Part shown: piece by piece, positions 1-12,502 of the stretch
Position numbering within the stretch: the first letter of the stretch is position 1
How the letters are laid out: each line of letters starts with the position of its first letter
Assembly (NCBI GenBank): GCA_028023455.1
Contig: JAQFVV010001091.1
Span: 1 to 64,000 of the forward strand
Length of the DNA stretch: 64,000 bases
Reading direction: 5' to 3'
From: Epiperipatus broadwayi
Lineage: Eukaryota > Onychophora > Udeonychophora > Euonychophora > Peripatidae
Notes under the pieces: model-generated
Told to the model about the DNA's origin: nothing
Database searches by the model: none
The model's input: only the letters and a program-made list of their open reading frames with translations
Position numbers and translations under genes: made by a program

Positions 1-79
1 TATATATATATAAATATCTAATTATAATTATAATGAAAATATATATAATTCCATGAAACAATACAATAATTAATACAAT

Positions 80-262
80 ACACATGCACTTTAAATATAA
101 AATATAAATGAATACTCTCACTATTTCCAGACACAAGATATAGTACTTTAGAAAGAATGGAATGAATGACCCATTCTTTTGATCCAAACATCTATTTATG
201 GGCAAATCTTATGCATATGGCAATGAGAGTATGAAGGTGTTAAGCAATGACTTTAAATTACA
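80..262. repeat. dispersed ~180-bp repeat, copy 1
   Basis: A block beginning with a CATGCACTTTAAA-like motif and running through a conserved TATAAATGAATACT segment is repeated at about 38829-39010, with closely matching order and spacing. Shorter pieces of its start also occur at about 412-450 and 24862-24905. No coding frame is visible. It is a non-autonomous dispersed element of unknown class. Confidence 0.55.
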
Positions 263-345
263 TTTGTTATGTTTAAATAAATCATGCCTGTGAAATCTTT
301 ACAATTTATGACACGTCATTATTTAGTTGAAATTAAATCTATATA

Positions 346-505
346 ATGAGATACTATTTTATATAGTGCTATGTTCTAATACTGTAATAGTGATATTAGT
401 GATTAAGCCAATGCACATGCACTTTAAAGATAAATTATAAATGAATACTTGCTAATATCACTATTATAGTATTAAAATATAAAGCTATATAAAATAATAT
501 CTCAT
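346..505. mobile_element. foldback MITE with ~55-bp inverted arms
   Basis: The left arm starts ATGAGATACTATTTTATATA and the right arm ends with its near reverse complement, so most of the 160 bp can fold into one hairpin. The loop carries the CATGCACTTTAAA motif shared with the dispersed repeat at 80-262. A related, shorter element is inserted in unit C at about 31905-32010. It has no coding capacity, and the superfamily was not recognised. Confidence 0.6.
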
Positions 506-1706
506 AAAAATTAATACAGTAAATATTTTTTTAAAAAAAATATCAGCTATAATTTAAATAGAAATACTTTCAATAATATAAGTCGCCATTATCAATTAAA
601 TTCAATGGAATTATATATATATATATATATAGAATCATTCAATCTTAAGATAAGATTGAGCTTCATGGTTCCTTCTACTATTTAACTAGGGATAACCAAT
701 TAAAATAATGTTGCTTTTAAACACGTTTTGCCATTTAACAGCGTCAAAAAATCTATAAGTGTTATCAACCTCTCCACAGAACTAATTTTCCATTAGTAGT
801 TTATAGATTTATCACTTGCTTTTCTGTTTTGTTTTTTTTTAAAATAAGAATTCAGAAAAAGTTAAATGCTTTAAATTTCTAAAAAAAAAAAAAAACAGTC
901 CCAGTAAATGTTTTACTCTTACAATACATAACTGACAGCCAATCAGATGTCAAGGATAACTGTCTAAAATGACATCAAATCTAAAACACTCAACAAAGTG
1001 TTTAAGTAATTCTTTTTTTAAAAAAAAAAATACTCTTTACAAATTAAAAGTCTATTCCTTTTCTATTTGCACATCCCAATATTTTAGGAAATGAAAAAAA
1101 AATTAAATAACAATTTCACACTATTAAGAAATTTGAAAGTTTATACTAACATCTAATATTAAATTAATTCGGTTGTAATTTTCTCTTTTCATAAATATTT
1201 CCTGATTGAGAAAGACCTTCATAGAATTTGTTACATTAAGATTTGAATTAGTAAATTAGTACTTTTTTATATTTTTATTTATGATTGATCTATTAGACTT
1301 ATTATTAAGAATACAGTTTTCTAAATTATTGTATAAGTTTGGCGCACTTAGAATTATTTTATAATTTATACAACTGTAAAGGATTCATAAGTAAATTATT
1401 TTTGTTGAATAAAAATATGTAATCAATCTGCCACTAAAAAGAATAAAAAACGAATCGGAACCTAAATAAGGAAAATTAAATAGACTTCATTATAAATTAG
1501 AAACTAGATATGAAGCTAAAATGAAGTGAGTAATAAACTGTTATACAAATTATATGAGAACTTTTAATGTGGGAAATATTGTAAATCTCATCGTTTAATT
1601 AGTTGATTAAGTTTACAAGGATGATAGTTAATCATTGCAAGAAATCCGATAGTTCGAAGGATAGAATACATAAAACAGATTAGTATATACAAAACCAGGT
1701 AAATTA

Positions 1707-1818
1707 GTCAAGCGTTGTTAGCCGAGAGGTCAGCGCAGCCGCCTTGCAAGCAAGCAGTTGGTTTCAGACGGTTGTTGCGGGATCGCCTCCCAACCGATGC
1801 TATGACATATGAAAAAAA
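1707..1818 (+). mobile_element. tRNA-derived SINE with 11-bp TSD
   Basis: A roughly 110-bp element has a pol III A-box-like region (TTAGCCGAGAGGTCAGCGC) and a B-box-like region, and ends in GAAAAAAA. It is flanked by the direct repeat CAGGTAAATTA at 1696-1706 and 1819-1829. Units B and C have the uninterrupted target sequence (near 16222 and 28877), which confirms a retroposition event after duplication. Confidence 0.85.
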
Positions 1819-2352
1819 CAGGTAAATTAAATAAAAGAGATACGGATATATTCACTTCAAGTGCCATCATAATTTTTCTAATGATTTACACCACTGACGA
1901 CAGCAAAATAATCGACTGGTTGTACTATGTATGAAGGAAGGTATTTCCATTAGCAAACTAGTTTTGTGATTCTATGGACTTAAGAAAAGATACAATATTC
2001 GGCGATGTTGACGGCAAGACTAACGAATTATTTTAGTATTCAATCGTCTCCGTTTTTGCAGTAGATGAAACAGCTAGAATAGGTATGCTCAGACAACTGA
2101 TATCACCAAATTTAATTTATGAAATAGTAATTAAAATAAGGTGAGATTATAAGATAATAAATGCTCGAGAATAGAAATTTTAGTGTTCTGATGTGTCTGA
2201 AATGAGTAAAATTGTCATTTCAACGTTTAATATATTTACTTGTTTCTGTTGCCAATATACCTGACAACTTCAGAAATTATAGTAAATAACAAATCTAAAG
2301 TTGTGTGAATTGCATTCAAAAGTCTAGTTACTGAAAATGTTCTATAATAAAT

Positions 2353-2432
2353 AACTAAGGCTGTAACCTCAGGAATGTGCTCATAAAAATGCGATAGTAG
2401 GGACCTCTACAGAACTTAACCACAAGCTCACG
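2353..2432 (+). mobile_element. small MITE of the GGGACCTCTACAG family
   Basis: The core TAGGGACCTCTACAG followed by TTAACCACAAGCT recurs at 4045-4165, 11655-11845, 18545-18660 and (inverted) 23573-23652. Unit B lacks it at the equivalent place near 16700. It is non-coding. Confidence 0.55.
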
Positions 2433-4044
2433 TTTTGGATAAAATTTTAAAAATGAAGAAAAATTAAAGCAAGCCAAGTGTCAATAAATGAACCCATTAA
2501 AAAAATCAAAATGTCAAGGATATTATCGCTTGTCGAAATATAGAACAAAGAATTCCATAACTAAATTGCTACCTGAAAAAAAATATTTTCGCTAATCTAT
2601 AATGACTTCTAATGCCAAGTTGACGCTATAGGGAACGTCCTATAAAAAAAATACATACTGACTCTGTATGTTATGCATCACAATTGTGTTCTACTCAAGT
2701 TGTACAATTTTGTATATATAGAATTTAATTTCGGTAATGCATAATATAAACTCTTATTAGACTTCAGCATATTTATTACTCATATATACATATACATTAT
2801 GATTAGTACAGTAATATATTGCCAGTTATCTCACTGTTGCTTCTAGATTCTAACCATACAGCAGATGATTGTCATATTATTGAATCTATCTAGTCTAAAT
2901 TGTTGGTGTGGTGTGGTGTGCTTCTTCTTGGATTACTTCTACTTGATAACAAGTTCTTTTACCGGTAATCTTGGCTCTTGAAGAATTTTTCATGTTATTC
3001 TGTATTCGACTCATAACTCCTCTTTTTCACGACAGCCTTTGTATTAGCTAAGACTTAGATTGGATCCTACTCACAAGTCATAACATGTATATGCACATAC
3101 AGTGTAAGGATTTAAAGATATGTGTTATTTCAAGGCTTTTCAATGGTAGTAATGGACTACACCAATGTGATGTCCAGCCACTTGACTTTATATCTTAAGC
3201 TGATGCTTCTTAAATATGTTTTGATGATCAATGAGCTCATGCTGTATATCTGTATGATCTGTTCTGATTATTTGCTATATAACATCAATTGTCTCTGTAT
3301 TGACAACTCTGAGACTGCCTGTTCAGTTTTTTCTTGAGTCTCCTTTATGCAGACCTTTTACAAACTGATTATTCATTCTACTGCAGAATATTTATAGCCC
3401 CTGAATTGCATTAATTGCAGTCCCTTTCAATCTTAGTTAGCATTCATTCCTCATAGACATCAATTCTTTCTTCATAACATTCCTTCATGAATAGCATTCA
3501 TACACACGTAATATTCCTTCCTATATACTAATTCTCCATATGTAACAACAACAAGCGTATTTTGCCATTTGGGTATTTATATTTGCTTCATAAATAGAAT
3601 TTATGATAAGATGAAATTGACTAAGAAATTTCTAAAAATGTTTGAAATCAGCAAAAAGCTGTTTAAGCTTTTACCTTTGAAAATCAAATCATGCTAAAAA
3701 ATTGAGAAATTCTATGTGTATTTAATCTCCCTGAGTTCCCTTCACTCAATCCTATTATTGAGAACTAAATAAAGTTAGTTCAATAATCATAAAGCTCATA
3801 TATATTGAGAATCAGATCTGTCAATGAAAAACAAAGACGTTGCGATATCAACTGCAAAGAATTCATTTATTTATGACACAAAAATACTTGTCATTAACAT
3901 CAAATTGTTAAGTCAGTTACATTATTACTGGCATCATATCCATCACCAAAAATGCCCATTTGTATATTTCCAGTTCCAATCCTGACTAAACTGTTTTATA
4001 TCTACTTTTTTTTAGGCGTACTTCCTTTAAGTTCTGTTTATAAA

Positions 4045-4165
4045 TTTATTTAATGCACATTGATTACGTAAATAATATTTACTAAGGCAATAAGCCTAAA
4101 GCTTCTACATTTTAAAATGCGAAAGTATGAACCTCTGCAGGTCTTAACCACAAGCTTACGTATTG
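4045..4165 (+). mobile_element. small MITE of the GGGACCTCTACAG family
   Basis: It starts with GATTACGTAAATAATATTTA and ends with the CTTAACCACAAGCTTA end shared by the other family members. The equivalent place in unit B (near 18250) has no such sequence, so this is an insertion specific to unit A. Confidence 0.55.
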
Positions 4166-4252
4166 TGTTTATATATATAGTAAATTCTAATGGATAAATA
4201 ATATATAATAGAATATTAACCTGAATACATAATTAATACTAAAAGTACATAA

Positions 4253-5009
4253 CCTCCTCTTACGAGGCATCTCATCGACATCTGACGTCACTCTAATTCT
4301 GCTAGTTTTAATGGTAGAATATTCGTTTGACAGTTATTGATTAGGTTTTTAAAAGTTCTGTAAGATGGTGCCTTCTTCCGAATTATTTTACAAGTAAAAA
4401 ATCAAAAAAACCGCATTTAAAACTAAACAAAGAAGAACCTTGTCGGTGATTGGCTGTCAGCTGGCTCTCAGCTGAAAAAGACATTCTGATTGGCTGGAAA
4501 GAACAAAGAAACCGCCTGATCAAAGATAATAAAGAAAAATGCTGAGATTTTCATTTCGAATGTAATTTAAGTATTAAAAAAATATAAAATGAGAAATTAA
4601 AATAGTTTTTTAAAAAATATACTAAAAAAACAAAATTATTTTCGAAAAATATTGAAGATTTTAGTAAAAATATTTAAGATTTAGCAAAAAGAAATCTTTA
4701 CTTTTCCAGAACATAAAATTGAAAAAAAGCGTTTGCATCAGCACTTTTTTGTTTAGACATTCGCTTTATATTTGCTGAAATTGAATATATTTTATAATAA
4801 ATAAATAACAATTTATTTTTGAAAGAACTTTCGTTCTCTTTCATAACCCCAAAAATTAGTAATATACTTTTTATAAACGTATCTGAGTTTAATTTAATAT
4901 TATAGGTGAATGTTTTAACAATAGGCTTTGTCTTCAGTTTGTGAGTTGGCCAATTAAAAGATTTGATTTTTACCTCATACAACCAATAATATAATTAGCG
5001 GTTAAAGGG
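4253..5009. mobile_element. piggyBac-like non-autonomous element (~757 bp)
   Basis: This block interrupts unit A relative to unit B (near 18330), where the target reads CATTAAATC. The right end reads GGG followed by TTAA. Inward from it the reverse complement is CCCTTTAACCGCTAAT. The left end begins CCTCCTCTTACG after a degraded TTAA. TTAA target sites and C-rich terminal triplets are typical of piggyBac. A diverged second copy lies at about 44828-45579. The minus-strand reading frame at 4698-4982 matches no transposase I recognise, so I call no gene in it. Confidence 0.5.
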
Positions 5010-5125
5010 TTAAATCTTTATCCATGAAATGATTTTCTGAAGTGCATGTATTTAATGTTAATTCATTTTAGAATCACATCCGATAACAAATTACATTCCA
5101 GTAGAATAATTTAACAAATAATATT

Positions 5126-5222
5126 GTCAAGCGTTGCTGGCCGCTGCCTTGTAAGCAAACAGTTGGTTACAGACGGTTGTTGTGGGTTCGTCTCCCAGCC
5201 GATGCTATTACATATGAAAAAA
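5126..5222 (+). mobile_element. tRNA-derived SINE, internally deleted
   Basis: It belongs to the same family as the element at 1707-1818: it begins GTCAAGCGTTG, carries the GTGGGTTCGTCTCCC B-box region and ends ACATATGAAAAAAA. The GTCAGCGCAGCC part of the A-box region is missing. It is absent from unit B near 18445. No clear target duplication was found. Confidence 0.7.
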
Positions 5223-7294
5223 AATACAATAGTAAATCATAAATATAAGTATGGAAATACACACGCAATTAATTTATCACTTTAACATTTACACATTATT
5301 TTATATAGAAATTTGAGCTAAATCAAACGGGCCACGATTGCCTGCAATTTACTTTTTAATTTATATTAATCCAAATCTGTAACTGTTTATGATATTACTA
5401 CAGAAATTGTTTAGTCTGGAATTTTTCTTCATGAGATATGTATTTTATACTAACTATATGTTTTTTTTTTAAAAAACATTTTATACTTTTTTATGATGTT
5501 CTTATTAGTTTTGGAATTGATTTTTTTTTTTTTTTTTTTGGGGGGGGGGTATGGACAAATAGAAATAAATATGCTAACATTATATTGTCTCACTTGAAGT
5601 GTTTTATCCCAAAATTTGCATTAATTGATTTAACACAGTCATACTGGGTTTAAAATATTAATATTATTTATGTCACTTTATGAAAGAATAAAAATATTGT
5701 TTATATTTACTTTCATTTTTTGTTTATTTTGATGATATCCTATAATTCAGTTTCTACTCACTATCCACATTTTAATCTAGTTGAAATTTTGTTTACATTA
5801 TATATTGTCAACAATAATACTTATATTTTAGTATTCCACACAATGTCAGAGATAAAGTTAATCAAAAATGTGCTTTTTTAACTTTATATGGAATTGAATT
5901 TGCTTTATGAAAATTTTATCATTTTATTTTATATAATTTTTTTTCCAGTTTCTGTTTTATATAAATGTGCAAAACAATACAATAGGAAAATGAAAATATA
6001 AAAAAATATCACTTTTGCTGAGTTAAAGATACTATAGCGTAAAATAAATATTTTCAGTATTTACATATAAAAATGTTGACGTACAAAAAAATCATTTAAA
6101 CATTTTTACAACTAACACTTTGTTTCATTAATAGAGTCGAATCTCCACATACAGTAATGCCATACAGGTCACGCTAGAGTAATCAATGAAGGCAAAAGAT
6201 TTTTCCCTAAAATTTTAATCTAGTACCACTATCCTAAGATTTGTGTGCAGTTCCTTAATATCCAAAGATCCTCACTGATAAAAGCCATAAGCTGGAAACT
6301 TGTCTGGGGACATTGGATAAGTAGTCACTAGATAAGGATGTTATATTCAAACCTTCTTACATCCATTAATTAATCTGGCGTGCACTGGATGGCACTACTG
6401 CAAACAGAGTTTTGCTTCCAGTTTAATAGTTTGTGTAAGCATAAGAAATGGTAATCAAGCGATATTTATTGGTTTAATTATTTTATCAATATCAATAAGT
6501 CTTAAAACATTCATTTATATCTGAAAAATAGGTAGGCATTGATATAACAAAGTGCATATTATTTGCAAGTGAATAGTTTAATTGCAAACATTGCTCTAGA
6601 TTTATATTTGTGAAAAAACTGGAAAATAGAAAATAATATATTTATAAAATGTTTCTAAAAAAAAACATTTTTTTTTTGTAATTTGAGGATTAATGAACTA
6701 AAAATAAAATAAAAAAAACAGTGTCATGCAAAACTGTATTTGATTTTTATATTTAATAATTTTAAATAGAAATGAGTGACATTTTTACTTCATTAATTGA
6801 ATTAATAATAAATTACTTAATTTGATCATGACGTTACATACTATTTATTTAAAGTTAAATATGACATCCAATACTATGAACCAATTTTTTCATCTTTTAA
6901 AGCATTATTTCTCAAACTAAATAATAGCATTTTTTGAAAAAAATATTTTTTGCTTGTATATTTTTTTAATGTTTCTTTTATATAATAGAAATATCATTTA
7001 AAATCAGTTGCAAGATTTGTGTTTTTATAAGAGCAGAGATTTAACAAATCACTTTTACTTAAACCATCAAAATAAATTAAAATATTATTCATTTTATATT
7101 TAAAATATATGTGGATCATAAGAAATCGTTAGACTTAAGATGATAAAAAATAAATTTAATTAAAATGCTTTAATAATTCCAAAACTTATACTTTGCAAAA
7201 CTAAGCAATTGACAATTTGTGCAGTGATTATCCAATATATTTAAAATGTACATTAACAAAACTTAATATGTGCATTCAATCATTTATTCAAACA

Positions 7295-7395
7295 TTCATC
7301 CTCCTCCCTTCTTTCAATTGTTCTTCATTCTGTTCTTTTTTTTCTTCTTCCTCTTCATTTCTTCTTCTCCTTTCAATTCTTCTCATTCTACATAT
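7295..7395 (+). repeat. conserved pyrimidine-rich tract (unit A)
   Basis: A nearly pure C/T stretch recurs at 19675-19770, 33490-33600 and 54845-54945. It creates short Ser/Leu-rich reading frames that are not conserved in frame, so I treat it as low-complexity DNA with strand asymmetry rather than a gene. Confidence 0.6.
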
Positions 7396-7661
7396 TATTT
7401 TAGCTAATGATTGACTCGGTTATAGATTAACTTAAACGTAATCTGGGATAAGAAATACTTGACAAAAAAATATAACCTGAATTAATTGCATACAGTAGTT
7501 TTATCAATACTTGCATTTGGAGATCATTAATATTTTTTAAACATCTCTATCAATACATTTTATATATATATTGGTAAGAGAACGTTTTAATGTATATCAT
7601 TCATAATTAGACAAAGAGGAATTAAAAAGAGATTTAAAAAAAGATATATATATATATATAT

Positions 7662-10193
7662 TGTAACAGTCAGAAAACGTGTGACTCGTTAACATAGTGC
7701 AGAATTCGACCACCACATAGAACTGCAGCACCATCTAGGTAGCGAAGCCACCCGTAGTACTAAGTTCGAACATAGTTTATCGGTTCCACAATACAATCTA
7801 CGAAACAACGCATCTGATGCGACATTAGTAAACATTTCTTTAGGCACGGTGGTCAGGGATATGCAAGAGATTCACGATTTTATTTTCGAGTCAGCCAATA
7901 ATGAAATTAATATTGATTAAACATTCATATTTACATAATCGAGGAAATATTATATAGAATGGGTATAGAATAAATAAAACGTAACTGCAGACGTATAGTT
8001 TAAAATTATTTATTGAAACATGTTAATAAAAAATCATTTACTAATAATATTTTATAGATTTAAAGTTTCAGTAGCGGGATTTGCGATACTATTATATATT
8101 AAAGAATACATTTATTTATTTAGACATATTTTATATTTAAGACCTCAGTAGTGGTATTTCCGATACTGTAATGTTTACAAAAGAAAGACATTTATTTGAA
8201 GGCGTAATCTAGCTGCCTAAAATTCTCGAGCAAGTATTTCTAAGGCATGCCTTGAGGGATTTATACCTTTGCAATGCAAGAGTCTAAAGTAAAATTTATA
8301 AGAGTAGCGGCGGACATGTATTTATTTAATTAAAATATTTACTAACAACTAAGGGCAAACATTTATTTGAGAGTGAATTGTGAAGATAATGCAGGGGCGG
8401 AGTGATATATAGAATAATAGTTAGTTAAAGAAACACTGGTACGTTTTAGAAAGGCATATGGAATGGCAGTATATTGAAACTGCAAAGCCGTGAATGAGTT
8501 TATAAGAATGACGGGCTGGCGTTTGCCATCGGCCCAAAGAAGTAAGGTGTCACATAAGCATAACCAGGGGCAAGCAGTTCGTGCCGCGATTTGCCTGCTG
8601 GCTGCATGACGGTCGTCAAGTCCTACGGGACATTCATTTGTCAGCTTGTGTAGGACGACTGGGGTTAATTTCAACCCTATAGAATCCGGAATATTCACGG
8701 CTTGGAATGGGTCACCGCGTCTCTAAAACGTAACACATGTACAATGTATAGACGATTACAGTAAGATTTAAATATATTTCTAACTCGGCCCTACAGTGTC
8801 AACATTTAATAAAGAACGTTGGCGACTCTCAAAGAAATGTAATTTTAGGGAATTATTCATTAAGATTTAATAAATATAAAACATATATAAACTAAATAGT
8901 AGACCACTGCATTACAATAAATGAAGCATTGAATGCGTGTCGATTTATATGAAAATTAAGTTATTTATGAAAGTAAATATTAATGAAAATTTGACACGCA
9001 TTCTCTGTTTTAAGCGATCATAGATTTAAACTTAGAAAATTATGAGCATGCGATAATTATATGATAAAATGTAGATTTTAGAAATACATACCCAAGAAAG
9101 ATAGAGTGAGGTAAGCTAGATTATTAGAGAAATTTACACAAATTAATTATTAAATTTTAGTTTTACAAATGATAATTTTACATTTTATAAGTTATATAAG
9201 TAGTATGAAGAATGAGCTATAGCATATTAGTAGAGTACTCTAGAAAATTTGAACACAGGTACCTGTTTTATGAGACGTTTTCCGATTCCATTGGTCTGTA
9301 GCAAATTGTTCATGATTAGCAGTTCTTTCCTGCATTGAGGTGGTTCATTTAATTTAATAGCAGCAGCAGCTTTCTTATTATTTTAGGCAGATCTTCGTGG
9401 TTGATTTCATGAAGGGCAATGGAAGGTTTGACATCCGATAAGCCATCTCCCGAGCGGAGAATAGTCTGGGCGCTTTTACTCGGTCATACCGTGGCAGGAA
9501 CATTTTATATATATATATTTTGGAGACTCTCAACTGATCGAGAGCAGAGCTAAAATTAAAGTGCTAAGTTTCTAATAATTCTCAGATGGCCTCTCTTCTT
9601 AGATCTTATCTTTACATTTTTGTTAGTGTATTTTTAGATTCCACTTAATCTGCCCTGAGGATAATCAATGCATTTTTGTTAATTCTAATTAGAGAAAACT
9701 GCCGTTCTATTGTTTTATGTTTAGATTTTACATTTAGTTTTTGCAATTAGATTTTAGGGAATTTTTCTTTTTAATTAATCTATTATCTCTCACCGACCGA
9801 TTCTTTTAAAATTTCAAAGACAAAAAGGGAACATACGATTATTTTTACTTTTAATTAAATATTACAATCTATTTCTAAATTATTATTAAATGAAATTTAA
9901 ACAAAGCAATAAATAACGAATTTTACAATTCCAAATAAATGATTAAAATTACATATTTTTATATAACTAAAAGAAGACATCTAAATTATATTACTTATCT
10001 TTACTTATTGCCTTAAATTTGAGATCGAAATGTGTGCGTGTTTATGTTGAATTCTACATATATCTATACATTTTTAATATTGCTACACACACAATTCAAT
10101 ACCAAAAAGTTTAAATTTGGGTAGGATAGAGCGGTGAGAGACGATAGAAAAAAAGGTGAAATTTAAGATTCGAATACGAATCTTACTGTTTCA
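7662..10193 (+). mobile_element. LTR-like insertion (probable solo LTR, ~2.5 kb)
   Basis: Units B, C and D lack this block at the same point. It starts TGTAACAGT and ends ACTGTTTCA, the TG...CA and short inverted ends of an LTR, with ATAT on both sides as a possible 4-bp TSD inside (TA)n. Near 9505 a TATATATA run is followed by CTCTCAACTGATCGAGAG, which resembles an LTR promoter and start region. Near 8055-8200 a ~75-bp segment with a GATACT motif is imperfectly repeated. The start resembles that of the insertion at 46085. The GC-richer part at 8363-8700 has a 111-codon minus-strand frame without recognisable homology, and I do not call it a gene. A non-LTR origin is not excluded. Confidence 0.5.
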
Positions 10194-11200
10194 ATATATA
10201 TATAAGTTTAAATTTTAAATTTATATCTCATATAAAAACAATATAAGTTTATAATTTAATTGGAATAAATCATAAACAAATTTATTTTTTAAAGGCGTTC
10301 AAGATTTGTGGTACTTATAAATTGATTAATACTAATTATGTCTTATGAACAGTGAAGATAGTGATATGCAAAAGTTTGGGAGCTGTGTCAAATGGAAACT
10401 GGTTCTTCAAACAAAAGTATATCTTAGGGGCAATTAGAGTTGTATAATGAAAAAATATAAGTATAAAAAAGGTATCATGGTTTAGAGAATATTAATTTGT
10501 GATTTCATTTTACACTTATCCATAGATCTGATGATTGTCTTTATAGCCTCTCTTCAAGACCCTTTTTGAATAAATGTGTTAATAAATTTGTTATGTATAT
10601 TGAAATCTATTTTTTTATATATAAAAACACTATAGAATTCAGCGTCAATCTTAAAAGCTAATAAATAAATATAATTTAATCATTATTATATTAATCTTCC
10701 TTCCATATCTACATGAAATTACATTAAATTGTTGACAATTAAGATAAAAGATTATTTACTTCCGTGTATAGATTTCAATACGCATAATAACTTTACTGTT
10801 AATAGGTAAGAAATCGATATTTTAACTATGGCCCATATGAATTGCTGCTTAAAGGATTTAATTTGTAGTGTAATTATGTGTATTTATAACAGTGAAATCA
10901 GCTAGCATCTGCAATTCTTTCTGTCAATATATAGTACTCAATAGCTATTAACATATTAAGATTTTAACATAGAAAGACCATTAAAAACTGGGAGATTTGA
11001 GAAGATAAGAATTGATAAAACAAAAAAAAGTTAATAAACATCAAAATAAAACAAAAAAAAGTTTATTTACTTGCCATATAATTATTATTGAATCTTGCAC
11101 AAGCGTAAAACAAGATTAAAAAAACCAGTATTAATATTGTCTGGTGTGAATGGTATAATGAAAAAAAGAGATTAATCCTTCAATACTAGATAATCTAGTT

Positions 11201-11517
11201 CAGCGGTTCCCAACCTTTTTGCATTTAAGAGCACATTCTATAATACCAGACAGATGGCGGGCACCATTTATTTTTTCAATCTAAATTTATAGTTGGATAT
11301 TGTTAATAATACACATAATGTACAAAAAAATATTTATTTCAAAAATAAAATTTTAACATTTGATTACAATATAATACAATAATTTATAAGAAATTTAAAA
11401 AATTAAATTTATTTGTATCAAATAAATAATTTTTTATCGTGTTCAGATAGCGGTGGGCACATTAAAATGGTCTGTGGGGTGCCATGGTGCCCGTGGGCAT
11501 AGGGTTGGGGACCCCTG
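11201..11517. mobile_element. hAT-type MITE (317 bp) with 8-bp TSD
   Basis: The ends are CAGCGGTTCCCAACC and GGTTGGGGACCCCTG, the classic hAT terminal signature. The element is flanked by a perfect ATCTAGTT duplication at 11193-11200 and 11518-11525. Unit B has the empty site at about 21432-21440. There is no transposase, so movement would have depended on an autonomous hAT elsewhere. Confidence 0.93.
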
Positions 11518-11654
11518 ATCTAGTTCATATAAAAAACAAGATTACACAGCATTATGAAAGAGAGAGGTCAAAGTTTCTTTGATGTTGCAAAATGCAACAG
11601 TTGAGATTATGTTACCATGATGCAGAAACAAAAAATAATAAAACACTTTAAATT

Positions 11655-11845
11655 GTTGAGGCTATACCTGGAGAATATGCGTGTAAAATGCGATAGTAGG
11701 GACCTCTACAGGTTTTTAACCACAATGCGATAGTAGGGACCTCTACATGTGTTTAACCACAAGCTTGTAGTTAAACACCTGTAGAGGTCCCTACTATCCC
11801 ATTTTACAGCTTTTCGAGATTATAGCCTCAGTAAATATTACTTAC
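11655..11845. mobile_element. foldback MITE of the GGGACCTCTACAG family
   Basis: The left terminus GTTGAGGCTATA is mirrored by TATAGCCTCA near 11821-11830. Inside, AGTAGGGACCTCTACA occurs twice as direct copies and once inverted (GTAGAGGTCCCTACTAT), with a nested TTAACCACAAGCTTG hairpin. It appears to be the fullest member of this family in the window. It is non-coding. Confidence 0.65.
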
Positions 11846-12303
11846 TTAAGTAATGTGCGTTTAATAAATTTATAATTACAACTTTAAATTATTGTAATGT
11901 TAAAGATAACCTAAAAAGTCATAAATATTTTCACCCTAGGGGTAAAATATTTTCAGTATGGTTGAAATGAGACCTTTATAACTTAAAAGTTGGTAAAAAG
12001 ATCGGTTAATTTAAACAGCATTGAGTTGAAAAAATATCTGCTTCTTTCCCTTTCAACACATATCCTGGTTTAGAGTTAAAGATACTTTTCTCAAACAGAG
12101 AAAGAGTGAAATGACTTGTAACAAAGAATCAAGCAATTATAAGTTTAATGTAGCATTCTTTTATCGGGAATGAAGCTGGTGGGAGATTTTCATTATAGTA
12201 ATAGATGATAATTCTTACTAATAACGGCATCAGCCATTTTATTTGTATAATTATCATACTCATAATTACTCACAATACAAATTCTCTCTAAATAAATTTA
12301 TAT

Positions 12304-12309
12304 TTTATT
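12304..12309 (-). terminator. poly(A) signal of gene copy A
   Basis: AATAAA on the minus strand lies about 195 nt after the stop codon. The surrounding TATTTTATTCATTAAAAC is preserved at the same distance in copies B (22344), C (35936) and D (57142). Confidence 0.5.
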
Positions 12310-12502
12310 CATTAAAACAAAAAAAAAAATATGAATGGTTATTGGTTTATTAGGATTTCTATACATATGGGCGTTTTAAAAATAAATTAAAAATATAAAA
12401 TGATAATAATAACAATATTATATAATATTATAATGCGAGTTAGTTAAGTTCGTTAAATCAAAATAATCCCAAATGATCATAAATATATATTTCAAAACTT
12501 TT

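Noticed and set aside
1707-1818. Possible tRNA gene (also 32741-32835, 42967-43071)
   Set aside because: A- and B-box-like sequences are present, but copies are dispersed, have A-rich tails and target duplications and poor cloverleafs. They are SINEs.
3122-3337. Plus-strand frame partly similar to 17393-17626
   Set aside because: Unit C is interrupted by stops at the same place (30219 onward). Similarity reflects unit duplication, not coding.
7217-7414. Ser/Leu-rich frames over the pyrimidine tract (also 19627-19815, 54778-54969)
   Set aside because: Different reading frames are open in different units. Low-complexity artefact.
8363-8698. 111-codon minus-strand frame in the GC-richer part of the LTR-like insertion
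   Set aside because: No recognisable domain, no paralogue in other units, and it is inside an insertion with LTR-like ends. Probably a chance frame.
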